Part shown: positions 50,833-59,690 of the stretch, one piece after another | Layout of the letters: each line of letters begins with the position of its first letter | How positions within the stretch are numbered: position 1 is the first letter of the stretch | NCBI GenBank assembly: GCA_028871475.1 | Contig: JAGWMZ010000022.1 | Span: 1 to 64,000, forward strand | Source: Sphingomonadales bacterium | GTDB lineage: Bacteria > Pseudomonadota > Alphaproteobacteria > Sphingomonadales > Sphingomonadaceae | DNA: 64,000 bases | Direction of reading: 5' to 3' | Translations under genes and position numbers: made by a program | Notes under the pieces: generated by a model | Seen by the model: the letters and a program-made list of their open reading frames with translations, nothing else | The model's database searches: none | What the model was told of the DNA's origin: nothing

Positions 50833-52224
50833 ATGTCGCGCTGGCTGCACCGCAAACCCATCGGGATCGAGGGGCTCGAAGCCCATCACCGCCTGACGCC
50901 AACGCTGAGCTGGTGGCATCTGGTGGCCCTTGGGGTAGGCGCCATCGTCGGCACGGGCATCTATACGCTGGTCGGCGTAGGAGCCAATCTGGCCGGGCCC
51001 GCCGTCATGCTCTCCTTCCTCATCGCCGGTGCCATCTGTGCCTGCGCCGCGCTGGCCTATGCCGAAGTGGCGACCATGATCCCCGCCTCGGGCAGCGCCT
51101 ATACCTACAGCTACACCGTACTGGGCGAGATCTTCGCCTGGGTGGTGGGCTGGAGTCTGATCCTCGAATATTCGCTGGTGGTGAGCACGGTGGCGGTGGG
51201 CTGGTCGGGCTATGCCGCCGGTTTCATGGCCTCGCTGGGCCATCCTTTGCCACAGGCACTGGTCGCCGGGCCCCATGCGGGCGGCATGTTCAACCTGCCC
51301 GCTCTCCTCATCATCGCGGTGGTGACGGGGATGCTTTCGCTGGGCACCAAGGAAAGCGCCACGGTCAATGCCGCGCTGGTGCTGGTGAAGATGGCGGCAC
51401 TGGCCATTTTCGTGGCCGTGGGCCTGCCGCATTTCGACGCGCGGCATTTCACGCCCTTCATGCCCCATGGCTTTGCCGCCCATGGCGTGGACGGCGTGCA
51501 ATATGGCGTGATGGGCGCCGCCGCGATCATCTTCTTTGCCTTCTACGGCTTTGACGCCATTTCCACCGCCGCTGAGGAAACGAAAAACCCCAGCCGCGAC
51601 CTGCCCATCGGCATCGTCGGCTCGATGCTGGTCTGCGCGCTGGTCTATGTGGGGGTGGCAGCGGTCGCCGTAGGGTCGATGGACTACACCATCTATGCCA
51701 AGAGCGCCGAGCCGCTGGCGCTGATCCTGCGCAGTCTGGGCGCCGGCGGCGTGGCAGCGATCATCGGGGCAGCGGCGGTCATTGCGCTTCCCACTGTCAT
51801 CCTGGCCTTCCTCTATGGGCAGAGCCGCATCTTCTTCGTCATGGCGCGCGATGGGCTGCTGCCGCAGGCGCTCGCCAAGGTCAGCCCGCGCACGGGAACG
51901 CCGGTGCGCATTACGGTGCTGACGGCGGTGGTGGTCTCGGTGCTGGCGGGGCTGGTGCCGCTCGATGAGATTGCCGCGCTGGCCAATGCGGGCACCCTGG
52001 TGGCCTTCATCGCCGTTTCAGCCTGCATGCTGGTGATGCGGCGGCGTGAGCCCGAGCGCGCAAGGGTCTTTCGCACGCCTTTGGCCTGGCTGGTTGGCCC
52101 GGCGGCCATTCTTGGCTGTCTCTACCTCTTCTGGAGCCTGCCGGAGCGGACCCACCATTTCTTCTTCCTGTGGAATCTGGCGGGCATCGTGCTCTATCTC
52201 ATATGGAGCAGGCGGCGGGGGTAA
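50833..52224 (+). CDS. APC-superfamily amino acid permease
   Basis: A 463-residue amino acid transporter of the cationic amino acid (CAT) type. Start at 50833 (MSRWLHRKPIGIEGLE) follows an AGGA site at 50821; ATGs upstream would add an unrelated Arg-rich leader. Twelve membrane segments are visible; the first begins at LSWWHLVALGVGAIVGTGIY, with the substrate-binding GxGI turn, and AFYGFDAISTAAEETKNPSRD is the family's loop between TM6 and TM7. It brings an amino acid into the cell. It lies alone and is convergent with the SDR pair. Confidence 0.88.
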   Translation: MSRWLHRKPIGIEGLEAHHRLTPTLSWWHLVALGVGAIVGTGIYTLVGVGANLAGPAVMLSFLIAGAICACAALAYAEVATMIPASGSAYTYSYTVLGEIFAWVVGWSLILEYSLVVSTVAVGWSGYAAGFMASLGHPLPQALVAGPHAGGMFNLPALLIIAVVTGMLSLGTKESATVNAALVLVKMAALAIFVAVGLPHFDARHFTPFMPHGFAAHGVDGVQYGVMGAAAIIFFAFYGFDAISTAAEETKNPSRDLPIGIVGSMLVCALVYVGVAAVAVGSMDYTIYAKSAEPLALILRSLGAGGVAAIIGAAAVIALPTVILAFLYGQSRIFFVMARDGLLPQALAKVSPRTGTPVRITVLTAVVVSVLAGLVPLDEIAALANAGTLVAFIAVSACMLVMRRREPERARVFRTPLAWLVGPAAILGCLYLFWSLPERTHHFFFLWNLAGIVLYLIWSRRRG

Positions 52225-52245
52225 AACCCGCGCCGCCCGATCCGG

Positions 52246-53034
52246 TCAATAGGCGCTTTTGACCACGCCGCCATCGACGCGCAGCGCCGCGCCATTGGTG
52301 GCCGCCGCCAGCGGGCTGGCGACATAGGTGACCATGGCGGCCACCTCTTCAGGCGTGGCAAAGCGCTTGATGAGCGAGGTGGGGCGCACATGGTCGAAGA
52401 ATTCGCGTTCCACCTGATCGAAGCTCTTGCCATCGCCCTGCGCCAGACTTTCGACGAAATCGACCACGCCGCGTGATTTCGTCGGCCCGGGCAGCACGCT
52501 GTTGACCGTGATGCCCGTGCCCGCAACGCCCTCGGCAATGCCGCGCGCCACGGCAATCTGCGCCGCCTTGGTCATGCCGTAATGCACCATCTCGGCGGGG
52601 ATCTGGATGCCGCTCTCGCTGGAGATGAAGATGATGCGGCCCCAGTTCTTCGCCTTCATGCCCGGCAGATAGAGCCGCGACAACCGCGCGCCCGACAGCA
52701 CGTTCACATCGAAGAAGCGCTGCCAGTCCTCGTCGGGGATCTCCTCAAACGCCTTGGGTTCGAAGATGCCCAGATTGTTGACGAGAATATCGACCTGCGG
52801 GAAGCGGGCGATCAGATCCTGTGCCGCCTGCGCGCTGCCAAGGTCCCCGGCAAAACCTTCGACCTTGCTGCCGCTGGCCGAGAGTTCGGCGACGACCGCA
52901 TCCACCGCTGCCTGCTTGCGGCCATTGATGATGACATGGGCACCTTCCTGCGCCAGCGATGCGGCAATCGCCTTGCCGATGCCGGCGGTGCTGCCCGATA
53001 CAAGGGCGGTTTTTCCGTGAAGCTGAAGATCCAT
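52246..53034 (-). CDS. Short-chain dehydrogenase/reductase (first of a pair)
   Basis: A 262-residue SDR with NAD(P) motif VSGSTAGIGKAIAASLAQEG (TGxxxGIG type, with S for the usual T), NLGIFEPK (NNxG), a catalytic Ser near FISSESGIQ and Tyr-Lys in HYGMTKAAQ. C-terminal FATPEEVAAMVTYVASPLAA and INGAALRVDGG complete the fold. It reduces or oxidises a hydroxyl/keto group. It is followed upstream on the same strand by a second SDR 42 bases away; the two are different enough not to be a recent duplication. Confidence 0.88.
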   Translation of the reverse strand: MDLQLHGKTALVSGSTAGIGKAIAASLAQEGAHVIINGRKQAAVDAVVAELSASGSKVEGFAGDLGSAQAAQDLIARFPQVDILVNNLGIFEPKAFEEIPDEDWQRFFDVNVLSGARLSRLYLPGMKAKNWGRIIFISSESGIQIPAEMVHYGMTKAAQIAVARGIAEGVAGTGITVNSVLPGPTKSRGVVDFVESLAQGDGKSFDQVEREFFDHVRPTSLIKRFATPEEVAAMVTYVASPLAAATNGAALRVDGGVVKSAY

Positions 53035-53075
53035 TGTCCTGCTCCTGTCAAATAGGGGGTGTTTTTGGGGAAGGA

Positions 53076-53840
53076 TTAGCTGCGGGAGATCGAAGCGCCG
53101 CCATCGACCAGCGAGGCGGTGCCGGTGACGAAGCTGGCATCGTCGGAGGCCAGATAGAGCACCGAACGGGCCAGTTCCTCAGGGGTCGCCACGCGCTTCA
53201 AGGCGTGCAGCCCGGTGATATAGGCCTGCTTCTCGGCGCTGTCATTCATGTCGCGATACATATCGGTGTCAACCGCGCCGGGCAGAATTGCGTTGACGCG
53301 CACCTGCTGCGGGCCGAATTCGGCGGCCAGCGTCTGGGTGAGGCCGATCAGGCCCGATTTGCTGGCGGCATAGGCGGCAACGCCGGGGAAGGAAAAACTA
53401 TAGCCGACAAAAGTGGAGGTGAAGATGACCGAGCCGCCACCATGCTTCACCATCTCGGCGATCTGATGCTTGGCTGCCAGGAAGGAGGCGGTGAGATTGA
53501 CCTCGACCGTTTCGGCAAAGCCCTTGGCCGAAACCTGCGTGCTGGGGCCGGCCTCGCCGATGATGCCGGCGTTGTTGAAGGCGATGTCGAGCCGGCCATA
53601 GGTATCGATGGCGGCGCGCACCAGTGCCTCGTGGAAAGCCTCGTCGCGTACATCGCCCGCCACGGCAATCGCCTGGCCACCGGCGGCGGTGATCTCGCCC
53701 ACCAGACTGTCAAGTTCGGCCTGACGGCGGGCGCCGACGACGAGGCGGGCCCCTTCGGCAGCGAACAGATGGGCGGTGGCACGGCCGATACCGGCGCTGG
53801 CACCCGTGATGATGGCGACTTTCCCTTGCAAACGTTCCAT
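53076..53840 (-). CDS. Short-chain dehydrogenase/reductase (second of a pair)
   Basis: A 254-residue SDR, start at 53840 (MERLQGKVAIITG), which follows AGGAG; a longer frame to 53924 has no ribosome site. Motifs: ITGASAGIGRATAHLFAAEG, NNAGIIGEAGP, catalytic Ser/Tyr/Lys in FTSTFVGYS and AYAASKSGL, and SLVDGGASISRS at the end. Cofactor preference is not obvious; an Arg after the first motif (VGARRQAE) hints at NADP. The pair of SDRs with no other enzyme suggests redox of one substrate class, unknown. Confidence 0.88.
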   Translation of the reverse strand: MERLQGKVAIITGASAGIGRATAHLFAAEGARLVVGARRQAELDSLVGEITAAGGQAIAVAGDVRDEAFHEALVRAAIDTYGRLDIAFNNAGIIGEAGPSTQVSAKGFAETVEVNLTASFLAAKHQIAEMVKHGGGSVIFTSTFVGYSFSFPGVAAYAASKSGLIGLTQTLAAEFGPQQVRVNAILPGAVDTDMYRDMNDSAEKQAYITGLHALKRVATPEELARSVLYLASDDASFVTGTASLVDGGASISRS

Positions 53841-54039
53841 GATCTGTCTCCTCGTGCATCGGGGAAAGGCCCCTTTGCGATGAGGAGAAGATGCACCTGC
53901 CGATCCGTTCGGATTAGTCGGCAAATGTGAGTTCTATAATTCGGGAATGCCGAACGTTATTCGCGCCTGACACCACGATGGCTCACCGCGCAATCCGTTT
54001 CGTAAACAGGCTGCTCCTCTTCGATGCAAAGACCCGCGC

Positions 54040-55446
54040 TCATACCTCAGCCGCAACGGTCGGGGTCAGCAGGCGCCCGGCAGCCGTGCGCAAGAGGAGC
54101 AGGACCCCCGCTGCCGCTGCAATGATCACGGCATGCAGGGCCCAGAAACTCGCACTCGACAGTTTGTCGAGCAGGCTCGCCAGCTTGGCGACGATCAATC
54201 CGGCCAGGAACAGCGAGAGCAGATAGGCCGCCATCATCGTGGCATTGACCGCCTTGGGCGCAACCCTGGAAAACAGCGCCATGCCGACCGGATAGGTGTT
54301 GGCAAAACCAATGTCGTTGAGCAGGTGAAAGCCAAGCGCCCAGCCCAGACCGATCTTCTGGCCCGTCGCCGCCTCATGCAGCGACCCCAGCGCCAGGCAA
54401 AGCGGGGCGAGTGCGGCGGCGAGGGTGCCGATGGTGATCTTGGTGATTTCATCGGGCTCGGCATGGCGCGTGGCCCACCATCGCCAGAAGGCCACCACGC
54501 CGACCAGCGTCAGCGTCGAGACAATGGCATCGAGCGAGATAAGGAAGCTGGCGGGCATGGCCCAGCCAAAGAACACCAGCTGATAATGCGCATCGCCCCA
54601 CAGTTCATAGGCTGCGAAAATCTCCTGATTGCCGACATAGGCGCAGGCCAGCACCGGGATAAGCAGGATCAGCACCGCAATGCGCTTGCCCTCCCCCGCA
54701 GCCAGCGCCGGACGCGGCTCGACCAGATGGCCGGGCAGCGGCGCGGGTTCGACAGGCAGCCAGCGGCGCCCCGAAACATAGATGCCAAGACCAATCAGCA
54801 TGCCGGCGCCTGCCGCGCCGAAACCGACATGCCAGGCGATTTTCTGGCCCAGAAAGCCGCAGACGATGGGCGAGACGATCACCGCGACCTGAATGGCCAG
54901 CGTGTAGATCTGAAAGGCATCGGCCCGGCGCAAATCTCCCGGCGCATAGAGATCGCCGACTTGTGCCGCCAGATTGCCCTTGAAAAAGCCGCTGCCAATC
55001 AGGATGCAGGCCAGCGCCAGCAGATAGGTCTGATCGAAAGCCATGCAGAAATGGCCGATGGCCATGGTCAACGCCCCGAAAATCACCGCGCGGGTGCGGC
55101 CGATGAAACGGTCGGCGACAAAGCCGCCCAGAATGGGCGTGAGATAGACCAATCCGCCATAAAGCGCAGCAATCGCGCCGCCCATGCCAAGTGGGGTCAG
55201 TGGCCCAAAGAATGCCTCAAGAAAGGCGCGGAAAGGCGCAAAGCCCCAGATCTTCTCGATATGGCCCGGCTTGAAGAGATATTGCGCGCTGTAGAGCGCC
55301 AGCAGGGCGGTCATCCCGTAATAGGAAAAACGCTCCCACCCTTCTGAAAAGGCCAGATAGGCCAAGCCGCGCGGATGCCCCATAAAGGCCCGATCCGATT
55401 GATAATCCGGCATGGCTGGCAGGTCACGATCAGGCACTGGGGTCAT
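54040..55446 (-). CDS. POT/PTR2-family proton-coupled peptide transporter
   Basis: A 468-residue transporter with 12-14 membrane segments. Start at 55446 (MTPVPDRDLPAMPDYQ) is a choice among several in-frame starts; 55413 is also possible. SEGWERFSYYGM is the ExxERFxYY motif that couples protons, GGFVADRFIGRTRAVIFGA is the loop after the second helix, and GFFKGNLAAQVGDLY is the PTR2 signature. It imports di- and tripeptides, which would suit the peptidases nearby. The unassigned stretch 55498-55566 contains no gene. Confidence 0.88.
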   Translation of the reverse strand: MTPVPDRDLPAMPDYQSDRAFMGHPRGLAYLAFSEGWERFSYYGMTALLALYSAQYLFKPGHIEKIWGFAPFRAFLEAFFGPLTPLGMGGAIAALYGGLVYLTPILGGFVADRFIGRTRAVIFGALTMAIGHFCMAFDQTYLLALACILIGSGFFKGNLAAQVGDLYAPGDLRRADAFQIYTLAIQVAVIVSPIVCGFLGQKIAWHVGFGAAGAGMLIGLGIYVSGRRWLPVEPAPLPGHLVEPRPALAAGEGKRIAVLILLIPVLACAYVGNQEIFAAYELWGDAHYQLVFFGWAMPASFLISLDAIVSTLTLVGVVAFWRWWATRHAEPDEITKITIGTLAAALAPLCLALGSLHEAATGQKIGLGWALGFHLLNDIGFANTYPVGMALFSRVAPKAVNATMMAAYLLSLFLAGLIVAKLASLLDKLSSASFWALHAVIIAAAAGVLLLLRTAAGRLLTPTVAAEV

Positions 55447-55566
55447 GGTGATGTCCGTTGTGGCGTCGCGACAGGCAGGCCGCTCGCGCCAGGTCATGGC
55501 TCAGCGCTGTGCTGGGAGCAAGGCGAGGATTACGGCCAATATCCATAACCGCGGCAGATTGGACTT

Positions 55567-55900
55567 GTAACGGATTTGTGCCGGTCACCGGAGCGTTTTA
55601 AGCTCGGATCAGAAGACCAGCGAGATGAAGAAGCATACCGAGGATTTCGAGCGCGAGACAGTCAGGATTGCGCTGACCAGCGGCCTTTCATGTGAGCGGG
55701 TTGCATCGGACACGGGGGTTGGCAAATCGACCCTACACAAGTGGATCGCCTAGTATCGGCCATCGGATGTGGTGATCGAACCTCAGGCCGATCTCGCCCG
55801 AGAGAATGAGCGGCTGCGCCTGGAAAACCGTATCCTCAAGGAGGAGAGGGACATTCTAAAAAGCGGTCGCGGGTTTGGCCCGCCTGTGCCCGGTAGAAAC
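55567..55900 (+). mobile_element. IS3-family OrfA remnant with internal stop
   Basis: From ATG 55625 the frame reads MKKHTEDFERETVRIALTS, then GVGKSTLHKWIA, a stop (TAG at 55751), and in the same frame VVIEPQADLARENERLRLEN and ILKEERDILK. This is the helix-turn-helix plus leucine-zipper start of IS3-type OrfA; a CAG to TAG change would explain the stop. Upstream, TGTAACGGATTTGTGCC is a possible left terminal repeat. After ERDILK the sequence becomes unrelated, so the right end and OrfB are gone. Confidence 0.65.
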
Positions 55901-55992
55901 GGGTCGTGGTATGTGGCGGACGGAGGATCGCGGCCGATCGCTTATTTGGTGGCACGATACCCCGTAAAAACGGTCGCGGGTTGCTTCACGGG

Positions 55993-56380
55993 CGGCAACC
56001 ACAGAAGCCTCTCAGGGAGGATGTGCCGGGGATCAGCAGGATGTTGGGTAACCGCTGCAGGAGCCACGCGAGCGCAACCTGCATTGGTGTTGGCCACGGG
56101 GGAAAGCCCGGTCGATTGCAGCGGGCTGAAACCGCCGAGCGGGAAGAACGGCACATAGGCGACGCCGTCCTCGGCCAGCAGTTCGATAAAAGCGTCGTCG
56201 TCGCGGTGGGCAAGATTATACCGGTTCTGAACACAAACAACCTCGGCAATTCCCCGCGCTTCGCGATGTTGGGCGAGCGTCGCGTTGCTGATGCCGATAT
56301 GCTGCACCAATCCCTGCCGCTGAAGGTCAGCTAGTGTTTTGAGTGGGACCGCCAACGAGCCTTGCGCTGGCCCACTCATC
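55993..56380 (-). pseudogene. Aldo/keto reductase remnant
   Basis: One minus-strand frame reads LADLQRQGLVQHIGISNATL, then VQNRYNLAHRDDDAF and YVPFFPLGGFSPLQS; another continues with TPMQVALAWLLQRLPNILLI and PGTSSL. Together they form the second half of an aldo/keto reductase, broken by a frameshift near 56100. The N-terminal half with the Asp-Tyr-Lys-His catalytic site is missing, and the C-terminus runs into other sequence. Two short CGGTCGCGGGTT repeats (55864 and 55971) border the join with the IS3 remnant. Confidence 0.65.
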
Positions 56381-56531
56381 ACAACCGACGTCACACCGGC
56401 CTATTCTTCCCCTCGGCTAAGCGGCGGTAACCAGCAAACTCTGACATCGATCCAAAATATTTTCTTAATATCAGTCTGTTAATAAAACACAAAATTTCCT
56501 TTGACGGCCAGTGCGATGCGAGGCACTTATA

Positions 56532-56548
56532 TAAAACAATTTGTTTTA
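56532..56548. promoter_or_regulatory. AT-rich dyad before the CirA-type receptor
   Basis: TAAAACAA-T-TTGTTTTA is a perfect 8-1-8 inverted repeat ending 41 bases before the receptor ATG, in an AT-rich stretch with TTGACG at about 56502 and TATA-like sequence. It is a fair operator for the ROK repressor encoded downstream. Confidence 0.5.
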
Positions 56549-56589
56549 ATGAGTCTCGCAAAGAGATTCACACCAGGAGAGGGAAAACC

Positions 56590-59500
56590 ATGCGATCCAA
56601 GGCCGTCCGGTCTCCATCCTTGCTGTGCGCAGTCTCTGCACTGGCAATCGCCCTGCCCATACTGACAGCGCCACTGGCATACGCCGCCGATGCCGCGCCC
56701 GCCGCGCCCCCGAACGACCAGCAGGAAGCCCCCCAGATCATCGTCACGGGCATCCGTGCCTCGGTCGAACGAGCGATCAGCGTGAAGCGCAACGCGCCCA
56801 ACGTGGTGGATGCCATTTCCGCGCAGGACATCGGCAAGCTGCCCGATGCAACGATTTCGGACTCACTCCAGCGCATTCCGGGCGTTCAGATCCGCCGCGA
56901 TGCGGGCGAAGGCAGTACGGTGAATGTGCGCGGCCTGCCCCAGGTGGTCACGCTGATGAACGGGGAAACCTTCCTGGGCGCCGGGTCGATCACTGCGGTC
57001 CAACCCAGTTTCACCGACATCCCCTCCTCACTGTTCTCCGGCGCCAGCGTCATCAAATCCTCAACCGCATCGCTGCTTTCGGCCGGCATTTCGGGCACGA
57101 TCGACCTCAAGACCCGTCGCCCCTTCGACCTCAAGCCAGGCCTGCACGGCGCCATCGCCGTGGAAGGGGCAACCGGCTCGTCCACCAAGAAATTCGATCC
57201 CCATTTCAACGGGCTGGTGTCCTGGCGCAATGACACCGTCGGCCTGCTGATCTCAGCCTCCTATTCCAAGGACCATTTGGGCAATTCCTATTCGGGCATC
57301 GAGCAGGATTTTGGCGGCCGTCTGGCCAATGAGTCGCTCTCCGATGCCACCGGCTATGGCGGCTTCCGTTTCGACAATCCCAACCGGGGCACCATTGTGC
57401 CGGGCGGCATTGATGTAAACGGCAATGGCACCGCCACCGACACCTTCTTCTCGCCCCAGGCCCACACCGGCTGGAACCGCGTGACCGAGCGCGAACGCAT
57501 CGGCGTCAACGGCTCGTTCGAGGCGCATCTGAGCGACCAACTGCAATTCGTGGCCGACGGTTTCTACACCAAGCAGAACCAATATACCGCCACCGCCGGT
57601 TTCCAGATGCAAGCCGTCAACTGGCAGGCCGCCGATTTCACCCCCGGCCTCAGCCGTGACACCGGATCGACCATCAACGGCTATCACTTCAACACGGTTC
57701 AGAAATACGATTACACGCTGCAGAATTTCGACAGCTATTCGGAAATGAACCGCGCCATTTCAGATTCCACCAATCTGAATGCGGAGCTGCGCTACAAGGG
57801 CGACAAGCTCAAGCTGACCCTGCGCGGCGTTTATGGCAAGGCGAACTACAAGCTGGACAACAGCTATGCCCAGTTCTCGTTGTCGGACGGCACGCAGTGG
57901 TTCAATGGCGTGGGCACTTATCCAGCCTCGCTGGGCGGTAACCGCACCTTCAATCCGCTGGGCTACACCTACAACACCCTGCCCGCGACGGTGGATTACA
58001 CCGGATCGAACGTCAATTTCACCCTGCCCAGCCAGTTGACGGGCGAGCTTGGCAACACCAGCGCCTATGCGCTCAAGACCATGTCCTCGGAAAACAACCA
58101 GCGTTCGAATGCAGACATGAAGGTGCTGCGTCTGGATGGCGGCTATGAGTTCAGCGACCAGTTCAACCTGGAATTCGGCGCACGCTACAGCGACCGCAGC
58201 GCTGCGCAAACCGTCTTCGACCGCGCCGCGCCACTTTATGCGGGCAATGGCGCCTCGGCGGCGGGCGGCTGCTATGTCAAGTGGAAGGCCTTCGACGTTC
58301 AGATGAACGATCCTTCCTGCTATGCCACCAATGCCTCAGGCCAGTATCTGACCGCGGGCCTGACACGTCTGGCCACCGACCCCAGCCTGTCCGGTCTGGT
58401 CAAGCAGTATAACCTGCCGGTGGGCGGCGTGGGCTCGATCTATGCTATCGACCCCATGGCGATGAAGGACCCCGTCGCTTTCCAGAACAGCTTCTATCCT
58501 GGCAACAAGGAATTCATCCAGCCCGGCGCCACCTTCGCGGTGGGGCTCAAGCAATGGTCGGGTTATGGCCAGCTGAACTACACCACGCAGATTGGTTCGA
58601 TGCCCTTCAGCGCCAATGGCGGCCTGCGCATCATCAACACCAGCCTGCATGTCATCCAGCATCGTTCGGGCGCCGGCCAGCCCTATGGCCTGCCCAATGC
58701 CGATGCCGGAACAATCACCACCGACCGCTCCTTCACCGACTTTCTGCCGGCCTTCAACGCCGCGCTGGATGTCACGCGCCACCTGAAGGTGCGCGCGGCC
58801 TTTTCCAAGAACATGACGCTGCTTAACCTGGACCAGTGGGGCGGCGGCCTGAACCTGAACTATGCCATCGATACCACCACCAACCCGCCGGTGTTCCACG
58901 TCGCGGGGGGCAGTTCCAACGGCAATCCGCAACTCGATCCCTGGCGATCGAACAATTACGATCTGTCGCTGGAATATTACATCGGCCGCCAGAACCTCAT
59001 CAGCCTGGGCCTGTTCCGCATCGATGTGCAAAGCTTCATCCAGAGCGCGACCATCCTGCGCAGCGACATCCCCGACCTTGACGGCGTGGTGCGTTCGACC
59101 ATCCCCATCACTTCGAATGTGCAGGGCAAGGGCGGCACCCTGCAAGGTCTGGAACTGGGTGGCAAATATGCCTTCGACTTCCTGCATGGCTGGCTGAGCG
59201 GCTTTGGCGTGGATGCCAACTACACCTACTCGGACTCATCCTCGGGCAATTACGATCTGTCCGGGGCCAAGGAGCCCTTCCACGACAATTCCAAGCATCA
59301 AGTCAACACGGCGGTCTGGTATGAAAAATATGGCTTCCAGGCCCGCATCGCATGGAACTATCGCTCCAAGCGGGCACAACAGTCCGATTACGCCGGCATC
59401 GCTGGTCTGACGCTGTATCAAGCGCCGACCAATTACATCGACGCCTCGATCTCATACGACATCAACAAGCAGATGACCATCTATGCTCAGGGGTCCAACC

Positions 59501-59604
59501 TGACGAAAGAATCGGAACACTACTACCTCGTCTGGCCGGACCAGAAGGCCTTTAACAACCTGTATGAGCGTCGCTTCCTCGTGGGGCTGCGCGCCCGGTT
59601 CTGA
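56590..59604 (+). CDS. CirA-type TonB-dependent receptor, probably for a glycan
   Basis: A 1004-residue outer-membrane receptor. The signal peptide ends in PLAYAAD; TonB box QIIVTGIRASVERAIS and the VVDAISAQDIGKLPD motif are typical of the CirA/FecA-like receptors in Caulobacter and sphingomonads that import sugars. The plug has SLQRIPGVQIRRDAGEG and ISGTIDLKTRRPFDL. The C-terminus, ERRFLVGLRARF, ends in Phe. A ribosome site (AGGAGAGG) precedes the ATG. First gene of an operon-like run with a tryptophan-halogenase-like flavoprotein and a ROK kinase, all on the plus strand. Confidence 0.92.
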   Translation: MRSKAVRSPSLLCAVSALAIALPILTAPLAYAADAAPAAPPNDQQEAPQIIVTGIRASVERAISVKRNAPNVVDAISAQDIGKLPDATISDSLQRIPGVQIRRDAGEGSTVNVRGLPQVVTLMNGETFLGAGSITAVQPSFTDIPSSLFSGASVIKSSTASLLSAGISGTIDLKTRRPFDLKPGLHGAIAVEGATGSSTKKFDPHFNGLVSWRNDTVGLLISASYSKDHLGNSYSGIEQDFGGRLANESLSDATGYGGFRFDNPNRGTIVPGGIDVNGNGTATDTFFSPQAHTGWNRVTERERIGVNGSFEAHLSDQLQFVADGFYTKQNQYTATAGFQMQAVNWQAADFTPGLSRDTGSTINGYHFNTVQKYDYTLQNFDSYSEMNRAISDSTNLNAELRYKGDKLKLTLRGVYGKANYKLDNSYAQFSLSDGTQWFNGVGTYPASLGGNRTFNPLGYTYNTLPATVDYTGSNVNFTLPSQLTGELGNTSAYALKTMSSENNQRSNADMKVLRLDGGYEFSDQFNLEFGARYSDRSAAQTVFDRAAPLYAGNGASAAGGCYVKWKAFDVQMNDPSCYATNASGQYLTAGLTRLATDPSLSGLVKQYNLPVGGVGSIYAIDPMAMKDPVAFQNSFYPGNKEFIQPGATFAVGLKQWSGYGQLNYTTQIGSMPFSANGGLRIINTSLHVIQHRSGAGQPYGLPNADAGTITTDRSFTDFLPAFNAALDVTRHLKVRAAFSKNMTLLNLDQWGGGLNLNYAIDTTTNPPVFHVAGGSSNGNPQLDPWRSNNYDLSLEYYIGRQNLISLGLFRIDVQSFIQSATILRSDIPDLDGVVRSTIPITSNVQGKGGTLQGLELGGKYAFDFLHGWLSGFGVDANYTYSDSSSGNYDLSGAKEPFHDNSKHQVNTAVWYEKYGFQARIAWNYRSKRAQQSDYAGIAGLTLYQAPTNYIDASISYDINKQMTIYAQGSNLTKESEHYYLVWPDQKAFNNLYERRFLVGLRARF

Positions 59605-59690
59605 CCGGGACGTCACCAATCCCCTCACTCAAAGGCGGCACATGTCCTTCGGGTCAACATGTGCCGCCCTTCTTCTTAAGGTTTCCACCG

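Noticed and set aside
53926..53944. GTTCTATAATTCGGGAA, similar to the island dyad
   Set aside because: Spacing and right arm do not match, and it lies by an SDR gene unrelated to the island.
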